Below, one piece after another: positions 1-4,814 of a DNA stretch of 5,466 nucleotides. Source of the DNA: Candidatus Bathyarchaeota archaeon (GTDB lineage Archaea; Thermoproteota; Bathyarchaeia; 40CM-2-53-6; RBG-13-38-9); contig JAGLGJ010000080.1 in the NCBI GenBank assembly GCA_023144075.1, forward strand, positions 1 to 5,466, in the 5' to 3' direction. The translations under genes were made by a program, and so were the position numbers. The notes beneath the pieces are model-generated. The model did not search any database. It was not told the DNA's origin and saw nothing but the letters and a program-made list of their open reading frames with translations. Position 1 is the first letter of the stretch. Each line of letters opens with the position of its first letter.

Positions 1-57
1 GACGTTATAATCTCTAGATTAAAGGATTTCATATATGGTGATGACCTAGAGATTTAA
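1..57 (+). CDS. C-terminal tail of an unidentified protein (5' end outside window)
   Basis: Frame 1 is open from the first base to a TAA at 55-57. It encodes the 18-residue tail DVIISRLKDFIYGDDLEI, with a balanced, soluble-protein-like mix of hydrophobic and charged residues. The other two plus frames hit stops within the first 17 bases. This supports the end of a gene whose body lies to the left, on the same strand as the thioredoxin gene that follows about 100 bp later. The fragment is too short to assign a family, and an open run of 18 codons can occur by chance. Confidence 0.4.
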   Translation, partial: DVIISRLKDFIYGDDLEI

Positions 58-155
58 AAGATATTTATTTAGTCATAAACACACATTAGAAATAATCTAT
101 TAATATTCAATTATATCTCATCAATGACAAAATGAAAATATTGTTAGTGATTGTC

Positions 156-530
156 ATGAATTCAGATCAAACAATAAAGATTGGTGGAATGAATTGGAAA
201 GATGAAGTTCTTAAAGCAGAATTACCGGTTGTTGTCGAATTCTTCTCACCAACATGTCCATATTGTCAACAACTGACACCAATATTTCAGAAACTTTCTG
301 GGGAATATATTCAGAAAATGAAATTTGGAATGGTTGATACTTCAAAGAATAGTGAAATAGCATCAGGTTATGGGGTCATGGGAGTTCCTACTTTGAAATT
401 CTTTTGTGCTGGTCGACCAATATACGAGATCGTCGGTCTGAGATCAGAAAAAGAACTAAGAGAAGAACTGGAGAAGGCCTTGGGTATACATACTAACTGT
501 GTATCTCAAAGCTCCCCACTCTATGCTTAA
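156..530 (+). CDS. Thioredoxin-fold disulfide oxidoreductase with CPYC active site
   Basis: This is a probable cytoplasmic thiol-disulfide oxidoreductase of 124 aa, close to a classical thioredoxin in length. From the start at 156, the first beta-alpha unit runs to about residue 27. A strand VVVEFFSPT then leads into the redox motif C34-P-Y-C37, followed by helix QQLTPIFQKLS. The V-D-T strand (about 60-62) and the cis-proline loop GVPT (P78) are in place, and a charged C-terminal helix ends near residue 110. Oddities are CPYC (the glutaredoxin-type dipeptide) instead of CGPC, Thr instead of Trp before the first Cys, Glu28 where thioredoxins have the buried Asp, and extra cysteines at 84 and 115. 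An upstream in-frame ATG at 132 would add MKILLVIV. I prefer 156 because it puts the first Cys at 34, close to E. coli Trx Cys32, and because a GTGAT motif lies at 147-151. The added octapeptide is too short for a signal peptide. The physiological partner cannot be read from the sequence. The gene stands alone and converges on the membrane-protein gene. Confidence 0.88.
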   Translation: MNSDQTIKIGGMNWKDEVLKAELPVVVEFFSPTCPYCQQLTPIFQKLSGEYIQKMKFGMVDTSKNSEIASGYGVMGVPTLKFFCAGRPIYEIVGLRSEKELREELEKALGIHTNCVSQSSPLYA

Positions 531-645
531 AAACAATTGAAGAATTCTTACTTGCTGTGGTGGCTTGCATCAAAAATGAATATTATATAGAGTGATTGTT
601 GCTTTATGGTTATACGCTTTAATTCCAAGGTCTATTTTTAGCTTA

Positions 646-891
646 TCAATTTTCTTTATCATTTTTTTCAGAAAATTGTTTACTTATGTTGATGCCCCAT
701 GAGGCCCACATTGCTCCCAGAATTGCAACACCTATAAGGAAAGCTATAATTATGAGCGCAAGATTCTGTGTTGTACTAAAGTTCTCCCAGAAGAAAACCA
801 CATGGACAATGGCGTATATTAACCAGCCAAAAACTACTATGATTGACGCTGCAACACGTAATCCAAGACCAGCTGGAACCTTTTCATCCAT
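646..891 (-). CDS. Small two-helix membrane protein of unknown function
   Basis: This encodes an 81-aa protein that I do not recognise. It has a short polar N-terminus (MDEKVPAGLG) and a first hydrophobic helix at about 12-35, rich in aromatic residues and containing H30. A seven-residue polar loop (ENFSTTQ) follows, then a second helix at about 43-66 with small residues (GVAILGA) and two Trp, and a charged tail (KQFSEKNDKEN). Both termini should lie on the same side of the membrane. The frame extends to a TTG at 915, but the ATG at 891 is preferred: a BRE/TATA-like element is centred 27 nt upstream of it, as expected for leaderless transcription, and neither start has a Shine-Dalgarno motif. 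The gene lies 100 bp downstream of hisS on the same strand but probably has its own promoter. The opposite-strand frame over 686-904 lacks comparable protein character. Confidence 0.72.
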   Translation of the reverse strand: MDEKVPAGLGLRVAASIIVVFGWLIYAIVHVVFFWENFSTTQNLALIIIAFLIGVAILGAMWASWGINISKQFSEKNDKEN

Positions 892-913
892 AATAATAGG
901 ATAATTTAAAATC

Positions 914-928
914 AATTTATATTTTTTC
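914..928 (-). promoter_or_regulatory. Putative BRE/TATA promoter of the two-helix membrane protein gene
   Basis: On the minus strand the sequence reads GAAAAAATATAAATT, a purine-rich BRE followed by an A/T-only TATA box. Its centre (about 918) is 27 nt upstream of the ATG at 891. That matches the usual archaeal TATA-to-start-site distance, so transcription would begin at or next to the start codon (leaderless mRNA). The surrounding 100 bp is very AT-rich, which limits specificity. Confidence 0.45.
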
Positions 929-991
929 TAATAAATAATCAATATTCTTTCTATTATGAAATAGTATCAATAATTCAGAAATCAATATCAT

Positions 992-2308
992 TCATGTTTT
1001 AGAAATGAATTTAGCTGCTTCTTGGAGGTTCAAATCTTGCTCGGTATGTTTCGACATATCTCGCAACTTTATTACACCTTTTTGCAGCTCTTGTTGACCA
1101 AGTATTATTGCATATGGTATATCATTAGAGTCGACATACTCTAACTGTTTTCTTAGTGTCCGTTTTTTCAAATCAAAATCTGCAGAAATATTCATTTCTC
1201 TTAATTTTCGGACAATATTCCATGATTCTTTTCGAACTGTATCGTTTACGGTTACGACAAATACTTGGGGAATCTGGCTTAGCTTTGGAAAGAGTTTTTC
1301 TCTTTCCATCGATATCATTATCCTGTCGATACCTCCGGCCACGCCTGTGGCTGGCATATCTCTTTTCCCATAGTTTTTGCATAGACCATCATATCTTCCT
1401 CCGGCAAATATTGCACCGATATCTTCACCTTGTTTATCGTAAGCTTCAAAGACGAGACCATCATAATATCCTATTCCTCTAACTATACTATAATCATAGA
1501 CGCAACGGTCGATTCTTCCGAAATCGTCTAGTATGTCTGCAAGCTTCCTCAGTTCCTCGAGTCCTTTTCTTCCTATATCTTCAAGTCCCTGAGGTTCATT
1601 GGATAGAACATCATCTGCCTTACCTTTGAGGCTTGCAAAATCCATGATTTCCTCGATAGTTTTTTCTTCTATGCTAAGTGATCTGAATTCATCGATTATT
1701 TTTTGTTTTGATAATTTTCCTATTTTATCCATCACTCGTATTGTTGCTTCGATCTTATTTTTAGAACCAAAATCTCTAGATTTGAGATATCCTTCAGTCA
1801 ATTTCCTATTACTTACTCGAACTTCGTATTCGTGAAGTCCTAGTTGTTCTAGGATATCCATTCCCAGGCATATGACTTCCGCATCAGCTTCTTGCTCTTC
1901 TGAGCCATATATTTCAGCATCCCATTGTGAGAAATTTCTATATCTAGCAAATTGTGGTTCATCATATCTCCACATCTCAGAAATAGCATAAAGTTTGATG
2001 GGCTCTGGAAGCTCTAGACGATTAGCCACCATTCTGGTAATGCCAACAGTAAGGTCAAAACGTAAGCCTAGTTTTCTACCAGATTTATCTTCGAACCAAT
2101 AAATTTCATTTCTAATATCTGGGCCTGACTTTGCCTCTAATGTAGAAAGGTTTTCTAGAGCGGTCGGTTCAACCTTTTTGAAACCATATATAGCCATATT
2201 CTTCTGGATTTGTCTCTCCATCCAATTGCGCTTTGACATCTCCATCGATTCGATATCTCTCATCCCTCTTGGAGGAGTAAAGGTCGGAGATTCTGTCAAT
2301 TTCTTCAC
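992..2308 (-). CDS. hisS: Histidyl-tRNA synthetase
   Basis: This class II aminoacyl-tRNA synthetase charges tRNA-His with histidine in the cytoplasm. At 438 aa it is a normal full-length HisRS. The N-terminal PRGMRDI signature is at 13-19. Motif 1 lies near 40-52 (FKKVEPTALE). Motif 2 runs 110-135 and contains MWRYDEPQFARYRNFSQWDAE. The histidine-specific HisA segment VRGIGYYDGLVFEAY is at 276-290, with R277 as the catalytic arginine equivalent. A second His-specific block, FAGGRYDGL, is at 301-309. Motif 3 is GVAGGIDRI at 322-330, with R329 and Asp in place of the usual Glu. A C-terminal HGTP anticodon-binding domain (about 347-438) excludes HisZ, which lacks it. HisA differs from the bacterial LVRGLDYYTG at the Asp and Thr positions. 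The GTG start overlaps the endA stop by 4 nt (GTGA, 2305-2308), implying translational coupling. A later ATG at codon 16 would delete the conserved PRG. Confidence 0.96.
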   Translation of the reverse strand: MKKLTESPTFTPPRGMRDIESMEMSKRNWMERQIQKNMAIYGFKKVEPTALENLSTLEAKSGPDIRNEIYWFEDKSGRKLGLRFDLTVGITRMVANRLELPEPIKLYAISEMWRYDEPQFARYRNFSQWDAEIYGSEEQEADAEVICLGMDILEQLGLHEYEVRVSNRKLTEGYLKSRDFGSKNKIEATIRVMDKIGKLSKQKIIDEFRSLSIEEKTIEEIMDFASLKGKADDVLSNEPQGLEDIGRKGLEELRKLADILDDFGRIDRCVYDYSIVRGIGYYDGLVFEAYDKQGEDIGAIFAGGRYDGLCKNYGKRDMPATGVAGGIDRIMISMEREKLFPKLSQIPQVFVVTVNDTVRKESWNIVRKLREMNISADFDLKKRTLRKQLEYVDSNDIPYAIILGQQELQKGVIKLRDMSKHTEQDLNLQEAAKFISKT

Positions 2309-2850
2309 GTGGCCTGATCATTCTTAGGGGGTTTAGTTTTGTTCTTTTGGAAAATCATCTCTCCAATTGAGTAGTATACAAGATCAGTTCTTCTGTCAAT
2401 GACGGATAGGATGAGTTCTTTCTTTTGTCTTGCTGCGTATCTTAATAGATTGGTAAGTTCATCAAGATTAAACTCTCCCCCCTCATAGACGATAAGGATG
2501 AGACGTCTCTCTGCTCCTTTACCGTGAATCTCAAAATCAACCTTCTTGGTTTCACGAACAATGTATCCTCTTTCTCTAAGATCACGATACACAAGATACC
2601 TTATCCAAATCTCCTGCTTTCCCATAGATAATTCTGTGACAAGATCATGAAGTGATAACATTTCTTGTTTGTCTTCATCGATAACTTTAATTCTTTTTTT
2701 CTCAGTGAGGAAAAAAGCTTCATAAGGTGAGAGCTCTAGCTTCTTACCCCGACGGATTCCAAAACCTCTATCAAGAAATTCTATTTGTCTATCACTTTCA
2801 GGGATATAGACTCGCCTTTTTTTATAATACGCATCGAGAGACTCACTCAA
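2305..2850 (-). CDS. endA: tRNA-intron endonuclease family protein, probable non-catalytic (structural) subunit
   Basis: This is a 181-aa EndA-family protein, matching the length of single-unit archaeal subunits that cut introns from pre-tRNA as homo- or heterotetramers. An N-terminal domain covers about 1-78. The C-terminal nuclease-fold domain covers about 84-168, with the signature YRDLRERGYIVRE (88-100), a VDFEI strand, LDELTNLLRYA (129-139), ELILSVID (145-152) and LVYYSI (157-162). Aligned by eye to M. jannaschii EndA, the catalytic Tyr position is K102 and the His position is R115. Only the Lys appears kept (K144). This resembles the structural subunits of alpha2-beta2 enzymes, so a catalytic partner should exist elsewhere. 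The TTG start at 2850 is the only upstream start: a stop lies two codons before it, and GTGAGG (2858-2863) sits 7 nt upstream. The gene is first in an operon with hisS, which it overlaps by 4 nt. It is diverged from the usual motif, so family assignment is firm and subunit role inferred. Confidence 0.86.
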   Translation of the reverse strand: MSESLDAYYKKRRVYIPESDRQIEFLDRGFGIRRGKKLELSPYEAFFLTEKKRIKVIDEDKQEMLSLHDLVTELSMGKQEIWIRYLVYRDLRERGYIVRETKKVDFEIHGKGAERRLILIVYEGGEFNLDELTNLLRYAARQKKELILSVIDRRTDLVYYSIGEMIFQKNKTKPPKNDQAT

Positions 2851-2857
2851 TTTTTAT

Positions 2858-2863
2858 CCTCAC
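2858..2863 (-). promoter_or_regulatory. Shine-Dalgarno site supporting the TTG start of endA
   Basis: The minus strand reads GTGAGG, then 7 nt, then TTG at 2850. The GAGG core complements the archaeal 16S 3' end. No ATG or GTG is available near this position, so the site decides the start. Confidence 0.6.
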
Positions 2864-2958
2864 TCGCTAACTTGATAGGGATAGATATCCTATTTAGGGT
2901 AGGTTATAGCTGTTCTTGGATATACAATCTCTTATTGCATATGTTCAATTTGATTGCC
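2864..2958. promoter_or_regulatory. Divergent promoter region endA / mtnA with a short palindrome
   Basis: This is the only non-coding DNA between two divergent genes. For endA, an A/T-rich CTAAATAG-like element on the minus strand (about 2892-2900) lies about 45 nt before the TTG. For mtnA, GGATATACAA (about 2918-2927) is a possible TATA box about 50 nt before its TTG. Both distances allow short leaders containing the Shine-Dalgarno motifs seen. A palindrome GGATA-GA-TATCC is at 2879-2890, and an overlapping ATAGG/CCTAT pair is at 2875-2893. Either could be an operator. Individual elements are weak in such AT-rich sequence. Confidence 0.4.
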
Positions 2959-2964
2959 AAGGTG
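2959..2964 (+). promoter_or_regulatory. Shine-Dalgarno site supporting the TTG start of mtnA at 2972
   Basis: AAGGTG is followed by a 7-nt spacer and TTG at 2972-2974. The alternative in-frame TTG at 2954 lies upstream of this motif and has no ribosome-binding site of its own. Confidence 0.6.
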
Positions 2965-2971
2965 TGGTTTA

Positions 2972-4015
2972 TTGAGTGATTTTTTCGAACTTAGATCGGT
3001 GAAATGGAAAAATGGGAAAGTCGTATTGGTAGATCAGACCAAGATTCCAAATAAGCTCACGTATGTCAGTTGTAGAACTTACAAAGATGTTGCTAATGCG
3101 ATAAAAACTATGGTTGTTCGTGGTGCACCTGCAATAGGCGTTGCGGCAGCTATGGGTCTTGCACTTGTTGCCTATCAAAGTAGAGCTAAGACGAAAGAAC
3201 TTTTTTTAAAAGAGCTGGAATCGGCGGCATCGAAGTTAGCTGCTACAAGGCCGACTGCAGTGAACTTGTCTTGGGGCCTTAAGGAAATTATTAAAATTGC
3301 AGAGCAATCTTCCGGCGATACTAAGACAATCAAGACTCTCATTGTTAGAAAAGCTATACAGATGGCTGAAGATGACGTTCAAGCAAATCTTAAAATTGGT
3401 AAATATGGGGAGCCGCTGTTAGCCAATGAAGATACCGTTCTCACTCATTGTAATGCGGGAGCTCTTGCAACTGTTGGTTACGGAACAGCTCTGGCACCCA
3501 TCAGAACCTCCGTAAAGCAAGGTAAACGGATAAAAGTTATTGCAAGTGAAACGAGACCTAGACTTCAAGGAGCCCGCTTGACCGCATTTGAGCTATCGAG
3601 AGATGGGATCCCTGTTAGAATAATAACGGATAATATGGTTGGGCACTTTATGCGTCAAGGTATGGTTGACAAAGTTATTGTGGGGGCTGATAGGATTGTC
3701 AATGATGGAGTCTTCAACAAAATTGGAACATATACTCTCGCAATAACTTCTAGATATCATAAGATTCCTTTCTATGTTGCAGCTCCAATTTCGACCTTCG
3801 ATCTATTGAACTCTAGTGATAATGTGGTAATTGAAGAGAGAAGTACAAGAGAACTCACACATATTTCCAATAAACGCATATATCCAAAAAATGTCGATGC
3901 TATTAATCCAGCTTTTGATTTTACACCGTTCGATCTGGTTGATGCAATAATAACCGACAAAGGAGTGATAAATCAACCTGAGAGAGATAAAATATTGAAA
4001 TTCAATAAAAAATGA
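2972..4015 (+). CDS. mtnA: S-methyl-5-thioribose-1-phosphate isomerase (aIF-2B-like family)
   Basis: This enzyme interconverts methylthioribose-1-phosphate and methylthioribulose-1-phosphate in the methionine salvage pathway (cytoplasm). The 347 aa match MtnA length. N-terminal RSVKW and VVLVDQTKIP precede GAPAIG (51-56), RPTAVNL (93-99), HCNAGA (159-164), ETRPRLQGARLTA (193-205), GADRI (238-242), NKIGTY (249-254) and VAAPIST (269-275). With the chosen start, the catalytic Cys and Asp fall at 160 and 240, the same numbers as in Bacillus subtilis MtnA. The RPTAVNL block and full-length N-terminal domain favour MtnA over the related ribose-1,5-bisphosphate isomerase and eIF2B subunits. Archaeal members are often mislabelled aIF-2B, and the exact substrate is not proven by sequence. 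The start is TTG at 2972, with AAGGTG 7 nt upstream; a TTG at 2954 would add six residues. It is transcribed divergently from endA-hisS and converges on the PRTase gene with only 7 bp between stops. No other salvage gene lies in the window. Confidence 0.93.
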   Translation: MSDFFELRSVKWKNGKVVLVDQTKIPNKLTYVSCRTYKDVANAIKTMVVRGAPAIGVAAAMGLALVAYQSRAKTKELFLKELESAASKLAATRPTAVNLSWGLKEIIKIAEQSSGDTKTIKTLIVRKAIQMAEDDVQANLKIGKYGEPLLANEDTVLTHCNAGALATVGYGTALAPIRTSVKQGKRIKVIASETRPRLQGARLTAFELSRDGIPVRIITDNMVGHFMRQGMVDKVIVGADRIVNDGVFNKIGTYTLAITSRYHKIPFYVAAPISTFDLLNSSDNVVIEERSTRELTHISNKRIYPKNVDAINPAFDFTPFDLVDAIITDKGVINQPERDKILKFNKK

Positions 4016-4022
4016 ATATTGT

Positions 4023-4766
4023 TCAGCCGGTTGGTGTCATTTCTGGTACTTTATAAGCGACTTCGATAGGACAATTTGCTACGTCTTCAATCTGACTTTT
4101 CCATTCTTGACCCACAGATATTAAAGCGTAGATACCGGTGACTTCTGCCTTAGCTTTTCGCACTATATTAATGAGCGCCCTTTGTGTTTCTCCACTACCG
4201 ATCACATCATCGACGATACATACACAATCCCTTTTTCTAAACATGCTTCTAGGGACATAATAGCTCATCACCATAGCGGATTTTTGTGGTATGTAGATCT
4301 CTTCAATAAATTCACTAACACCCACCTCTCTAGTTTTTTTTGCTATGATCAAAGGAACGCTTAATCTATGCGCTAATAGTGTCGCTAAAGGTATTCCATC
4401 GGTTTCAGGCGTAAGTATTTTAGTCACTCTTTGTCCAGCGAATTTATTAACCGCTTGTTGGACAGCACGTTCAAGAAGCATTGTATCGGAAATGACTTTT
4501 GTATTATCGAAATATCCTAGTTCATCAAATATTATTCTTCTCTGGATCTCAGTTTCAATTCGCATTATGTTTTCTAATTTCTTATTGATGTCCTGAGCTC
4601 GTTCTATTGTTGGTAGAACATGTCCTTTGACATATCTGCTGAGAACTGTTTCAGGTAGACCAATTAATTGTGATAACTCACGGTATGTATAATATTTCTT
4701 GGCTAAATTGAGGAGTTCCGTGACCATTAACTTATATCTTAGGTCAACAATCCTCGTTCCAACCAA
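4023..4766 (-). CDS. gfcR: HTH-phosphoribosyltransferase protein, GfcR-like PRPP-binding transcription regulator
   Basis: The predicted protein has 247 aa and two parts. An N-terminal helix-turn-helix (about 27-50: YTYRELSQLIGLPETVLSRY, then VKG) is joined by a helical linker (about 58-80) to a type I phosphoribosyltransferase domain. That domain has LTPETDGIPLA (118-128), a flexible-loop region with KKTREVG (143-149), and a 13-residue PRPP loop VCIVDDVIGSGET (182-194) with the acidic pair D186-D187. This is the architecture of archaeal GfcR regulators, and analogous to Bacillus PurR, in which the PRTase domain senses a ligand. The intact PRPP loop and purine-PRTase-like motif also allow a catalytic enzyme, so the symbol is provisional. 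I chose the TTG at 4766, which has AAGGTG (4773-4778) 6 nt upstream. A GTG at 4775 would add three residues but overlaps that motif. A further ATG at 4727 would still keep the HTH. The gene follows the Dcd homologue by 48 nt, probably in one transcript, with palindromes in the gap that could serve autoregulation. Confidence 0.8.
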   Translation of the reverse strand: MVGTRIVDLRYKLMVTELLNLAKKYYTYRELSQLIGLPETVLSRYVKGHVLPTIERAQDINKKLENIMRIETEIQRRIIFDELGYFDNTKVISDTMLLERAVQQAVNKFAGQRVTKILTPETDGIPLATLLAHRLSVPLIIAKKTREVGVSEFIEEIYIPQKSAMVMSYYVPRSMFRKRDCVCIVDDVIGSGETQRALINIVRKAKAEVTGIYALISVGQEWKSQIEDVANCPIEVAYKVPEMTPTG

Positions 4767-4772
4767 AAAAAA

Positions 4773-4782
4773 CACCTTCCTC
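4773..4782 (-). promoter_or_regulatory. Strong Shine-Dalgarno site of the gfcR-like gene
   Basis: The minus strand reads GAGGAAGGTG, then TTTTTT and TTG (4766). The AAGGTG core sits 6 nt before the TTG but includes the alternative GTG (4775), so it favours the TTG start. This suggests efficient independent translation of the second gene in the operon. Confidence 0.55.
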
Positions 4783-4784
4783 TA

Positions 4785-4814
4785 TACATCATAATGTAAA
4801 GCGTATAACGCTTT
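4785..4814. repeat. Two abutting inverted repeats in the dcd-gfcR intergenic gap
   Basis: Two perfect palindromes share one base. TACAT-CATA-ATGTA is at 4785-4798. AAAGCGT-ATA-ACGCTTT, with 7-bp arms and a 3-nt centre, is at 4798-4814. The larger one begins at the base directly after the Dcd stop codon (4815-4817 on the minus strand). Together they fill 30 of the 39 bp between the Dcd stop and the GTG. They could be a DNA operator for the neighbouring HTH protein, an internal promoter, or RNA hairpins separating expression of the two genes. There is no U-tract next to the larger hairpin, which argues against simple termination. Confidence 0.6.

Noticed and set aside
38..44. Perfect C-box sequence GTGATGA, suggesting a C/D-box sRNA.
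   Set aside because: No CTGA D box follows within a plausible distance, and the site is in the putative coding tail (Gly-Asp-Asp codons).
9..54. 9-bp inverted repeat AATCTCTAG / CTAGAGATT with a 28-nt loop, plus the palindrome TAATC-TCTA-GATTA at 8-21.
   Set aside because: It lies inside the probable coding tail at 1-57, the stem is A/T-rich with a long loop, and no RNA family fits.
635..639. T5 tract downstream of the thioredoxin gene, and an A5 (T5 on the minus strand) at 572-576, as convergent terminators.
   Set aside because: Short T runs are expected often at this base composition, and no hairpin or longer oligo-T supports either.
686..904. 72-codon plus-strand open frame.
   Set aside because: It is the antisense of the two-helix membrane protein, with no recognisable domain; the minus-strand product has clear transmembrane segments and a promoter.
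1156..1482. Plus-strand open frame of 108 codons, and a minus-strand one at 1173-1382.
   Set aside because: Both are shadows of hisS in other frames; the HisRS motifs run continuously through the region.
992..2308. HisZ (ATP phosphoribosyltransferase regulatory subunit) as an alternative to HisRS.
   Set aside because: The C-terminal anticodon-binding domain and both His-specific synthetase motifs are present, and no histidine biosynthesis genes are nearby.
2972..4015. Ribose-1,5-bisphosphate isomerase or aIF-2B subunit as the identity.
   Set aside because: The RPTAVNL block, complete N-terminal domain and exact Cys160/Asp240 numbering fit MtnA better, though substrate is not proven.
4345..4596. 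Plus-strand open frame of 83 codons opposite the PRTase gene.
   Set aside because: It is antisense to a well-supported HTH-PRTase coding region and shows no family features.
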